In this document: positions 54,048 to 62,157 of the stretch, piece after piece
Position numbering within the stretch: the first letter of the stretch is position 1
How the letters are laid out: each line of letters begins with the position of its first letter
Source of the DNA: Caldilineaceae bacterium
Lineage (GTDB): Bacteria > Chloroflexota > Anaerolineae > Caldilineales > Caldilineaceae
Direction: 5' to 3'
Length of the DNA stretch: 64,000 nt
NCBI GenBank assembly: GCA_022824025.1
Contig: JAJEBF010000023.1
Location: 1 to 64,000, forward strand
Notes under the pieces: model-generated
What the model saw: only the letters and a program-made list of their open reading frames with translations
The model's database searches: none
Told to the model about the DNA's origin: nothing
Made by a program: the position numbers and the translations under genes

Positions 54048-56102
54048 TTACTCTCCACTGCCCTCCAGCCCCTCCGCAATCAACTCCACCACGTCCTTCA
54101 CCACTACACCGTCATCCGCCGCACTGGCCGCATCCGACATCATCGTCAAACAGAATGGACAGCCCACCGCCACCGTCTCCGCGCCCGTCGCCCGCGCCTC
54201 CGCATAGCGCTCCGCGCTCACCGCCCGCTCGCCCGGCTCCTCCTCCTTCCAGAACTGCGCGCCGCCCGCGCCGCAACAGAAGCTCTGCTGTCCATGCCGC
54301 GGCATCTCCTCCAGCTCAATGTTCCCCGCCTCCAACAGCGTCCGCGGCGCGTCAACAATCCCGTTCTGCCGCCCCAGGTAACACGGATCGTGGAACGTAA
54401 CCACGCCCTCCCGCGCGACGTTGTACGCCAGCTTCCCAGCCGCCACCAGCTCCGACAGCAGCTGCGTATGGTGAATCACCTCCCACTGCGGCGCCTCGCT
54501 TCCGCTGTACTGGTGATACTCCTTGCCAATGCTGTGCAGACAGTGCGGGCACGTCGTCACGATCCGCCGCGCCCCAACCTCCCTCAGAACCTCGCTGTTG
54601 CTCTCCGCCATCCCCCAGAACAGGTCCTCGCGCCCCGAACGCCGCGCCGCGTCGCCCGTACAGTTCTCCATCTCACCCAACACCGCGTAACTGACCCCCG
54701 CATGGTTCAGAACCTTCGCAAACGCCCGCGCCGTCTCCCGCGCCCGCGGATCATAGCTCGGCGCGCAACCCACCCACCACAGCACATCGGCATCCGGCGC
54801 CTCCTCCACCGTCGGTACGCCCAGACCCTCCGCCCACGCCAGCCGCTCGCGCGCGCTCTGGTTCCACGGATTGCCCTGCCGCTCGATCCCCCGGTACGCC
54901 TGCTGCAGCGTATCGGGAAAACGGTTCTCCGTCAGCGCCTGGTAGCGCCGCATATGCATGATGTCGAACATCGGCTCATTGCCCACCGGGCAGATGTCCA
55001 CGCACGCGCCGCACGCCGTGCACGCCCACACCGCCGACTCGCTGATCGCGTATTCCAGCAGCGGCGGCGTCTCCTCCCCCGCCGCCATCGCCGCCGCCCG
55101 CTCGTTGATCACATACCGCTTGTTCACCTCCAACGCAGCCGGCGACAGCTCCTTCCCCGTCACATAGGCCGGGCACACATCCTGGCAGCGGTTGCACATG
55201 ATGCACGCGTACGCATCCACCAGATGCGGCCAGGGCAGCTGCTCCAACCGCGCCGCGCCGAACTCCTCAATCGTCTCATCCTCAAAATCCAGCGGCGGCA
55301 GCTCGCCCAACGAGCGCCGGGGCGGCCGCGCCAAAAAGTTGACGCCCGACATGATCAGATGCAGATGCTTCGTGCGCGGAAAATACGGCACAAACGCCAG
55401 TACCAGCCCCAGCGCCACCCACCAGCCCACATGCTGCCCCACCGTCAGCGCCCCCGCGTCCATCCCGCCCCACAACAAACTCACCCCATTCGCGAACGGC
55501 TGCGCCCCATCCCCATGACCCGTCGCCAGACGCTCCAGCGCGATTCCAAAACTCTCGCCTACCAGCCGGAACCCCACGTGCAGCAAAATGAACAGCCCAA
55601 CCAGCAGCGAGTCCCGAGAAACGCCCCCCGACTTCACCCCCTCCACCAGCATCACATTCTCGCGGTAACCCAGCGCCGGCGACCGGTACACAAACCGCCG
55701 CGCCAGAAAATAGACCATGCCAACCAAAATGCCCACCGTCACCACATCCGCCGCAAACCGGTACGCGGCCCCAAACGCACCATCCCCCAGAAAACGGATC
55801 GCAAAAAATCCCTGCACCACATCACCCAGGTTCACCAGCAAATAAAACACGAACCCCCACGCAATCAGCGCGTGAAACACACCCGCCCGGCCCCGGATCT
55901 TCCACAGATTCCCGAATGTCAGCCACCTGCCCGCCGCAGACCAAAGCCGCCCCGCCAGCTCACCCCGCGCCGGCAGCTCCCCTTCCCCCCGCCGCACCAC
56001 CTCATAAACGCGCCGGAACTGCACAAAGCTCAGATAGATCGACACCCCAACCGCAACCACAAAAAGCAGCTTCTCAATCATCGTCAACATATCAGTTCTC
56101 AC
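54048..56102 (-). CDS. HdrD-like membrane Fe-S oxidoreductase
   Basis: 684 residues. About residues 1-250 hold 5-6 helices of the nitrate-reductase-gamma/HdrE type (haem b carrier). Then two [4Fe-4S] motifs (CIMCNRCQDVCPAY and CTACGACVDICPVGNEP) and two CCG domains (ending TTCPHCLHSIGKEY and SFCCGAGGAQFW) as in HdrD/GlpC and related quinone-linked oxidoreductases. It would move electrons between a cytosolic dithiol or acyl-CoA partner and the quinone pool. It is a single gene here, with no acyl-CoA dehydrogenase or ETF next to it. Confidence 0.9.
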   Translation of the reverse strand: MRTDMLTMIEKLLFVVAVGVSIYLSFVQFRRVYEVVRRGEGELPARGELAGRLWSAAGRWLTFGNLWKIRGRAGVFHALIAWGFVFYLLVNLGDVVQGFFAIRFLGDGAFGAAYRFAADVVTVGILVGMVYFLARRFVYRSPALGYRENVMLVEGVKSGGVSRDSLLVGLFILLHVGFRLVGESFGIALERLATGHGDGAQPFANGVSLLWGGMDAGALTVGQHVGWWVALGLVLAFVPYFPRTKHLHLIMSGVNFLARPPRRSLGELPPLDFEDETIEEFGAARLEQLPWPHLVDAYACIMCNRCQDVCPAYVTGKELSPAALEVNKRYVINERAAAMAAGEETPPLLEYAISESAVWACTACGACVDICPVGNEPMFDIMHMRRYQALTENRFPDTLQQAYRGIERQGNPWNQSARERLAWAEGLGVPTVEEAPDADVLWWVGCAPSYDPRARETARAFAKVLNHAGVSYAVLGEMENCTGDAARRSGREDLFWGMAESNSEVLREVGARRIVTTCPHCLHSIGKEYHQYSGSEAPQWEVIHHTQLLSELVAAGKLAYNVAREGVVTFHDPCYLGRQNGIVDAPRTLLEAGNIELEEMPRHGQQSFCCGAGGAQFWKEEEPGERAVSAERYAEARATGAETVAVGCPFCLTMMSDAASAADDGVVVKDVVELIAEGLEGSGE

Positions 56103-56231
56103 CCGCTCCCCTTCTTCGCGTAGAAATCGGCGCCGCCACCCGCCTGCGGCCCCACCGTCCAGCAGAACTCAGCACAATTATACACATCCACCCAAAGTAG
56201 CGCAGGACACCAAACCACCTTATACTTCACC

Positions 56232-56302
56232 GACCACTGACCACTGACCACTGACCACTGACCACTGACCACTGACCACTGACCACTGACCACTGACCAC
56301 TG
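56232..56302. repeat. Longest heptamer array (10 perfect units)
   Basis: GACCACT repeated ten times without error, between the divergent Fe-S oxidoreductase and MFS genes and ending 18 bases before the MFS start codon. Perfect copies suggest recent expansion. Confidence 0.95.
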
Positions 56303-56319
56303 CCGTTCAGGACGCCCCG

Positions 56320-57663
56320 ATGCTCGGAACCATAATCCCCGCCCGCCGGTTCGCCATCGCCATGGTGCGGCGCATGTTGCAGGTCGATCTGCCCGCCTCT
56401 GTCCGCACCGATGAAGATGTCGAAGCCGAAATGTGGCGCAACTACAACTGGAACTTCAGCGTTAACGTCATCGACGGCTCCCTCTTCCTCCTTGCCCAGA
56501 GCCTCATGTCGCCGACCACCATCCTCCCTTTCTTCGTCAGCCGGCTCACCGACAACCCCTTCTACTTCGGGCTCCTCGCAGTCATCGCCAATGGCGGCTG
56601 GTTCTTCCCCCAGCTCTTCACCGCCGGACCCATCGAACGCACCGCCCGCAAAAAGCCCTGGCTCATCAACCTCGGCTTCTTCCTCGAACGCATGCCGCTC
56701 ATCCTCCTCACCGCGACAACCTTCCTCGCCGTCCACTCGCCCGCCTGGGCCTTGGCACTCTTCCTGCTCTCTTTCGCAATCTACAACCTCGGCGCCGGCG
56801 TCATCGCCCCCGCCTGGCAGGACCTGCTCGCAGTCTGCTTCCCCGCCACCCGCCGCGGTCGCCTCATGGGCGTAACCATGTTCGTCGGCGGCATCGCCGG
56901 CGCGCTCGGCGCCGTCGGCAGCAGCCGCATCCTCGATAACATCGCCTTTCCCCGCAACTTCCTCATCCTCTTCGCCCTCGCCACCATCCTCATGTTCCTC
57001 GGCTGGGCCGTGCTCGCCCTCACCCGCGAACCCGTCCGTCAGCTCCCCCGCAACGCCGAAAACCGCCTCCGCCTCTGGACCCGCCTCGGCCGCATCCTGC
57101 GCCGCGATCAGAACTTCCGCCGCTTCCTCATCGCCCGCGGCCTCCTCGCCGTCGGCGGCATGGGCGTGGCCTTCGTCACCGTCGCCGCCGTCAGCAAATG
57201 GGACGTCTCCGGCGGCACAGTCGGCAACTACACTGTCGCCTTCCTCGTCGGCCAGTCCGCCAGTAACCTCCTCTTCGGCCTGCTCGCCGACCGCAAAGGA
57301 CACAAGGTCTCACTCCTGCTCGGCGGCCTCGCCGCCTCCATCGGCTACGTCATCGCCGGGACGGCCGCCCTGCCGCTCCTCTACTACCTCGTCTTCGTGC
57401 TCCTCGGCGTCTACTTCAGCGCCACCTTCGTCTCCGGCCTCATGATCGTCCTCGAGTTCGTCGGCCCCGAACAACGCCCCACCTACGTCGGCATCACCAA
57501 CTCCATCATCGGCGCCATCAACGTCGTCATTCCCCTGGCCGGCAGCTGGCTCGCCACCGTCAGCTACACCTATCTCTTCGCCCTCAGCGCCGCCGCCAGC
57601 CTGCTCGGCGTCCTTCTCATGGCCTTCTGGGTCGCCGACCCCCGCCACACCCCTGCCCCCTGA
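56320..57663 (+). CDS. Major facilitator superfamily transporter
   Basis: 447 residues with 12 predicted helices. The N-terminal ~40 residues are cytoplasmic; helices begin near FSVNVIDGSLFLLAQSLM. The region PAWQDLLAVCFPATRRGRLM is the usual loop 4-5 motif, and GLLADRKGHKVSLLLGGLAA is the A-type motif (GxxxDRxGxK) between helices 8 and 9. The substrate is unknown; the general appearance is of a drug- or metabolite-exporter. The start is set just behind a heptamer array and lacks a clear ribosome binding site. Confidence 0.88.
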   Translation: MLGTIIPARRFAIAMVRRMLQVDLPASVRTDEDVEAEMWRNYNWNFSVNVIDGSLFLLAQSLMSPTTILPFFVSRLTDNPFYFGLLAVIANGGWFFPQLFTAGPIERTARKKPWLINLGFFLERMPLILLTATTFLAVHSPAWALALFLLSFAIYNLGAGVIAPAWQDLLAVCFPATRRGRLMGVTMFVGGIAGALGAVGSSRILDNIAFPRNFLILFALATILMFLGWAVLALTREPVRQLPRNAENRLRLWTRLGRILRRDQNFRRFLIARGLLAVGGMGVAFVTVAAVSKWDVSGGTVGNYTVAFLVGQSASNLLFGLLADRKGHKVSLLLGGLAASIGYVIAGTAALPLLYYLVFVLLGVYFSATFVSGLMIVLEFVGPEQRPTYVGITNSIIGAINVVIPLAGSWLATVSYTYLFALSAAASLLGVLLMAFWVADPRHTPAP

Positions 57664-57722
57664 CCCCTGACCCCTGGCCCCTATCCCCTGTATTTCTCCT
57701 CGCAGTTCCCCTGCCGTTCCCC

Positions 57723-57763
57723 CGTCCATCCCCCAAATCCCCAAAATCCCCGTCCGGAAAACT
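57723..57763. repeat. Dispersed AATCCCC-type repeat, variant
   Basis: GTCCATCCCCCAAATCCCC, AAAATCCCCGTCCGGAAAAC; related to 22973-23030 and 42469-42513. Confidence 0.6.
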
Positions 57764-57828
57764 GACTTGCGTCCTCCGCCCGTTCGTGGTAGAAATTCAA
57801 AAAAGCGTCTACCCTACGGAGACAAACA

Positions 57829-58767
57829 ATGACCCTGGGCCACATCTGCTCACAGCTTTCACAGACCGCCGGCGAAGCCATCTACGGTACTGCCGGCAAC
57901 GGCACCGACGTCTGGTTTGTGCTCGAATACCCCGGCGTCTGGGGCGCAAAGGCCATGGAAGAGAGCAAGCTCGACGACGCGCTCAAAACACACCTCCAGC
58001 AGGCCGTCGCCGCCACGCCCGGCGCACGACTCCAACTCATAAAGCGCCGCGAATCCCGTAACGGCTCCGCCATCAAATTCTTCATCGGCCTCTCCCAGGA
58101 GGACGTCGCCGCCCTCTATCGCTTCGAATTGCAGGACTTCAACGACCTCGCCGCCATGGACCTGCCCGCCATGGTGTCCGAAATGCGCGCCAACCCCGAG
58201 CGCTACGCCGCCCACAAACACGACGAGCCCCTCTTCCTCGTCTGCACCAACGGCAGCCGCGACCGCTGCTGCGCCACTCTCGGCGTGCCCGTCTACCTCA
58301 CCATGGCCGCCTACGCCGGCGACCAGGTCTGGCAGACCACCCACACCGGCGGCCACCGCTTCGCCGCCACCATGATCGTCCTCCCCCACGGCCTCTACTA
58401 CGGCCGCCTTGGCGCAGAAGACGCCACCGCCATCGTCGACTCCTACAACGCCGGCGATGTCTACGCGCTCGACCGCTACCGCGGCCGCTCCTGTTACAAG
58501 GCCCCCGTCCAGGCCGCCGAATACTACCTGCGCGAAGAAACCAAACTGCAGTCCCTCGACGCCTTCTCCCTCCTCGACGCCGACCAGGACAACGACGTCT
58601 GGACCTGCCGCTTCCGCTCCAACAGCGAAGACCTCGTCCATGAGCTCTTCGTCCTCGCCGAAGAATCCGAGTTCATTATCCCGCTAAGCTGCCGCAAACC
58701 CGACACCGAACGCGTCCCCCAATACCGCCTCCTCTCCCACTCCGTCCACGCCCCCACCCCCGCCTGA
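57829..58767 (+). CDS. Sucrase/ferredoxin-like (Apd1-type) protein
   Basis: 312 residues with GGAGAC before the ATG. It starts with CSQLSQTAGEAIYGTAGNGT. The key motif is LVCTNGSRDRCCATLGVPVY followed by THTGGHRFAATMIVLPHGL, i.e. C-x8-C plus H-x-GGH, which in the Apd1/sucrase-ferredoxin family binds a [2Fe-2S] cluster on a thioredoxin-like fold with His ligands. A redox role in the cytosol is likely. Nothing nearby explains its partner. Confidence 0.88.
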   Translation: MTLGHICSQLSQTAGEAIYGTAGNGTDVWFVLEYPGVWGAKAMEESKLDDALKTHLQQAVAATPGARLQLIKRRESRNGSAIKFFIGLSQEDVAALYRFELQDFNDLAAMDLPAMVSEMRANPERYAAHKHDEPLFLVCTNGSRDRCCATLGVPVYLTMAAYAGDQVWQTTHTGGHRFAATMIVLPHGLYYGRLGAEDATAIVDSYNAGDVYALDRYRGRSCYKAPVQAAEYYLREETKLQSLDAFSLLDADQDNDVWTCRFRSNSEDLVHELFVLAEESEFIIPLSCRKPDTERVPQYRLLSHSVHAPTPA

Positions 58768-58833
58768 CGCGCCCCGCGCCCACACTGACCACTGCAGTCC
58801 CCCTGCAGTCCTCCCCCGCTGTTCCCCCCAGCA

Positions 58834-58962
58834 ACCGACCACCGATAATTGACCACCGACCACTGACCACTGCGGCTCCCACCGCCCCCCTTGGCAATCC
58901 GCCCAGCCAACCATGCCCCGCCATCACCACAAAGCGCTCACTGACCACTAACCACTGCAGTT
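58834..58962. repeat. Degenerate heptamer blocks
   Basis: AACCGACCACCGATAATTGA, CCACCGACCACTGACCACTG and, further on, CACTGACCACTAACCACTGC. These are scattered CCACTGA-family units in the 494-base gap 58768-59261, which otherwise holds the TTAACGCC repeats. Confidence 0.6.
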
Positions 58963-58973
58963 CGCAACGGCAG

Positions 58974-59026
58974 TTAACGCCTCTGTAAACCATGCTTTAA
59001 CGCCTCAGTGAACCTTACTTAACGCC
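58974..59026. promoter_or_regulatory. Three TTAACGCC direct repeats, possible operator
   Basis: TTAACGCC at 58974, 58997 and 59019, spaced 23 and 22 bases, about two helical turns, so all three face the same side of the DNA. Each is followed by a related YCWSTRAAC-like stretch (CTGTAAACC, CAGTGAACC, ACGTTTAC). They lie ~240 bases upstream of the iron-binding lipoprotein gene. A regulator binding in tandem is plausible; none is known for this motif to me. Confidence 0.4.
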
Positions 59027-59261
59027 CACGTTTACGACTGCCGCAAAAAACTGCCGCTATTTTCGCCAAAATTCCGCCTTCTGTTGTGCTACACTTCTGT
59101 GGCGCGCGGCACTGCAAAACGCAATGCGGGCGCGCAGCTGTTGACGGGCCTGACTCCGATCCGGACGGAGACCAGCCCGGTTTTGTATCAGATCTTTATC
59201 TGCAAAGCCGTATCGAAAACTGCTCACACATAAACAAACACAGCCAGAAGGGGAGTACTGC

Positions 59262-60314
59262 ATGTCTGCGAAGAGACTGAAGAGGTTTGCGCCGTCACTT
59301 CTGATCGCGCTGGTCGCACTCCTGATCGCCGCCTGCGTGCCGATTCAGGCGCCGGCCGATGAAATGGGCAGCGCCGGCGCTGCCACCGAGTTGACCATCT
59401 ACTCAGGCCGCAACGAAAACCTGGTCGGCCCGCTCCTCGAGCGCTACCAGGAAATCAGCGGCGTCACCGTCAACGTGCGCTACGGCGGCACAGCCGAGCT
59501 GGCCGCCACCATCTTGGAAGAAGGACAGAACTCCCCCGCCGACATCTTCTTCGGCCAGGATGCCGGCGCGCTCGGCGCCCTCTCCCTGGCAGGCCGCTTC
59601 ACAGCTCTGCCGGCCGCAATCCTGGACAGAGTTGATCCCCGCTTCCAGAGCGGCAGCGGCGACTGGGTCGGCGCCAGCGGCCGCGCCCGCGTCTTCGTCT
59701 ACAACTCCGAAATGCTCAGCGAAGACGACCTGCCCAACGACATCTGGGCGCTGACAGAGCCACAGTGGCAAGGCAAAGTCGGCTGGGCCCCCACCAACGG
59801 CAGCTTCCAGGCCTTCGTCACCGCCGTCCGCGTCCTTGAAGGCGAGGACCGCGCCCGCGCATGGCTCGAAGCCATGATCGCCAATGACGTCCAGGTCTAC
59901 GCCAAAAACACGCCCATCGTCGAAGCCACCGGCCGCGGCGAGATCGAGCTGGGCCTCGTCAACCACTACTATCTCTACCGCTTCCTCGCCGAAGATCCCG
60001 ACTTCCAGGCCAGGAACCACCACCCGGCCGCCGGTGACGCCGGCGCCATGATCAACGTCGCAGGCGTCGGCATCCTCGACACCGCTAAAGACCGGGCCGC
60101 AGCCGAGGCATTCGTCGCCTTCCTCCTCTCAGACGAAGCCCAGACCTACTTCTCCGCAGAAACGAACGAATACCCGCTCGTTCCCGGCGTGCCCACCACC
60201 GCCGCAGGCCTCCTGCCCTTAGCCGAAGTCAACACACCCGACATCGACCTCACCGACCTCGACGACCTGCAAGGAACCCTCCAGCTCCTCCAGGAGGTGA
60301 ACGCCCTCCAGTAA
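59262..60314 (+). CDS. Fe(III)-type ABC transporter substrate-binding lipoprotein
   Basis: 350 residues with AGAAGGGGAG before the ATG. Lipoprotein signal with lipobox LIAAC (residue ~25). The mature part follows the FbpA/FutA pattern: LTIYSGRNENLVGPLLERYQ, GGTAELAATILEEG, ADIFFGQDAGALGAL, and NHYYLYRFLAEDP with the paired Tyr residues that bind iron, then LLSDEAQTYFS. It would capture ferric iron for an ABC importer, but permease and ATPase genes are not adjacent; a strong terminator follows immediately. Confidence 0.9.
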   Translation: MSAKRLKRFAPSLLIALVALLIAACVPIQAPADEMGSAGAATELTIYSGRNENLVGPLLERYQEISGVTVNVRYGGTAELAATILEEGQNSPADIFFGQDAGALGALSLAGRFTALPAAILDRVDPRFQSGSGDWVGASGRARVFVYNSEMLSEDDLPNDIWALTEPQWQGKVGWAPTNGSFQAFVTAVRVLEGEDRARAWLEAMIANDVQVYAKNTPIVEATGRGEIELGLVNHYYLYRFLAEDPDFQARNHHPAAGDAGAMINVAGVGILDTAKDRAAAEAFVAFLLSDEAQTYFSAETNEYPLVPGVPTTAAGLLPLAEVNTPDIDLTDLDDLQGTLQLLQEVNALQ

Positions 60315-60343
60315 GAGCAGCGTCTCCCTCTTTCCCTCATCCG

Positions 60344-60388
60344 CGCCCGGCAGACGTCACCTCCTCGGCGTCCGCCGGGCGTTTTTCT
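60344..60388 (+). terminator. Rho-independent terminator
   Basis: CGCCCGGC (60344-60351) pairs with GCCGGGCG (60374-60381), extended by GACG/CGTC inside, and is followed by TTTTTCTCTC. It ends the iron-binding protein gene. Confidence 0.9.
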
Positions 60389-60583
60389 CTCTCCACCCAC
60401 TCCCCCAACCCGCAGAGGCGCCCCTGTGAGCGCCCTTGCCCGGCGGGCGCACCCCAAACGTCGCAGTGCCGTCTTCAACGAAATCTCAACGACCCCCAAA
60501 ACCAAAAAACCGCCCATCCTCCTTCAGATGAACGGTCGTCTCCAATAGGTGTTCACTTAAACTGACTACGAAAAAATGTAGCC

Positions 60584-61417
60584 TCAAACAATTTTCAACT
60601 GCGGCTGACTCCCCCCGGACACCGCCCGCAGCTGCGCCACCACCTTCCCGGCCAGCTCGCCAAACGTGCGCGCCGCCGCCCCCGCGGGGTTGGCCGCAAC
60701 GATCGGCCTGCCCCGGTCGCCCGACGCGCTGATCTCGGCCTCCAGCGCGACAACGCCCAGCAGGTCCGTGCCCAGCTCGCGGGCCGCGGTCTCGCCGCCC
60801 CCGCTGCCAAACACCTCCCCGCTCATGTTCTCGATCACGCCCAGAATCGGCACCTCCAGCTGCTCAAACGCCGCCGCGCCCCGCCGCGCATCCGCCACCG
60901 ACACCATCTGCGGCATCGTCACGATGAGCCCGCCGGTCAACGGCGCAATCTGCGCCAGCGAAAGCTGCGCATCCCCCGTCCCCGGCGGCAGATCCACGAT
61001 CAGATAATCCAGCTCCCCCCAGCGCACATCCGAAAACAGCTGCTGAATCGCCTTATGCAGCATCGGCCCCCGCCAGATCAGCGCCTGCTCCGGCGGCAGC
61101 AGAAATCCCATGCTCATGAACCGCACCCCATGCGCCTCCGCCGGAATCAACTTGCCCCCCTCCACCGGCGGCATCGCATCCACGCCCATCATGATCGGAA
61201 TGTTCGGCCCATAAATATCCGCATCCAGCAGACCCACCGCCGCGCCCGTCTGCGCCAGGCTCACCGCCAGGTTCACGCTCACCGTGCTCTTCCCCACGCC
61301 CCCCTTGCCGCTTGCAACCGCCGCGATATTCTTGACCGGTATCCCCAGCTTCGCCTCAATCCGCGGGTCCAAAGGGGGCGCTTCCCGCTGGTTGCCATTG
61401 CCACTCGCCATTTTCAT
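60584..61417 (-). CDS. Mrp/ApbC-type Fe-S cluster carrier ATPase
   Basis: 277 residues. Deviant Walker [62 protein letters not shown] and GVIENMSGE are Mrp/NBP35 signatures. The DUF59 domain found at the N-terminus of many Mrp proteins is missing, as is the C-x-x-C near the end ([13 protein letters not shown] lacks both Cys), so cluster binding may differ from the classic carriers. Starts at 61417 or 61411 are both possible. Confidence 0.9.
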   Translation of the reverse strand: MKMASGNGNQREAPPLDPRIEAKLGIPVKNIAAVASGKGGVGKSTVSVNLAVSLAQTGAAVGLLDADIYGPNIPIMMGVDAMPPVEGGKLIPAEAHGVRFMSMGFLLPPEQALIWRGPMLHKAIQQLFSDVRWGELDYLIVDLPPGTGDAQLSLAQIAPLTGGLIVTMPQMVSVADARRGAAAFEQLEVPILGVIENMSGEVFGSGGGETAARELGTDLLGVVALEAEISASGDRGRPIVAANPAGAAARTFGELAGKVVAQLRAVSGGSQPQLKIV

Positions 61418-62136
61418 TTCCTGTCAGTAGAATCCCGGCGGCAACCCGCCGGAACATCGAATGCCTGCCGCTACCTTACTCTGCCGCCCTGCCCCTGTCA
61501 AAAAGTCGTCCTTATATGCGCTAAGGTGAGTTCACTTTTATGCCAAGAGTTTTCCCCATTCAGGGTCGAGTTCAGATTTGGGCCGTAGGCGCGTAACGAC
61601 CTCATCTGGTTGGGCTTTGAGACGGTTGACGAGAGCCTGCAAGCATCCAAGCTCAGAAGTGAAGTACGGTTCCGCTTTCTCCCAATCCCGTCAGAAGCGT
61701 GTCGATGTCTAACATGGCGGCCTCGCGCTCTGCCGCCCGCTGTAAGCCGCTTTCGAAATGCCTCAAACAGTTTGAGGCTGCCTGAAGGGTTGGAACCGGC
61801 GGCCGGCTCATGCTACAGGCTGGATATGTGAAATCAAAAGAGTACCCGCTGTTTTCGTCGCGCGCGTCAGTCCGGACTGTGATTGGGGCCGACCATGGGC
61901 AGGACGAGGCCCGGCAGCCATATGAGGGAGCGGCGGGTAGGGTGATGGGGCGTGGTTGCGGATCTGAGATGGCGGCGGATTTTCTCCGACTTGCCTATGT
62001 GGATGTATAGTGGGATTCATGTGAGGGTGCGCCATGCCACCGCCGTCGTGTGGTCCTTCGCGCAGCAGAAGATATGCGAAGGGCGCGGCGCTGACAGCCG
62101 CGCGCCCGGGCTGGACGATTGAGATGATTGGACTGA
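61418..62136. other. Gene-free region between mrp and cas3
   Basis: About 720 bases. Frames of up to ~75 codons exist on both strands but none shows a motif. The base composition changes around 61550-61800 from C-rich to G-rich on the plus strand, marking entry into the CRISPR-Cas locus. No CRISPR repeats are seen. Confidence 0.5.
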
Positions 62137-62157
62137 GCAGCAGGGGGCGAGGGCATT

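Noticed and set aside
54294..56123. 609-codon plus-strand frame
   Set aside because: Antisense of the HdrD-like gene; Arg/Pro/His-rich translation with no domain.
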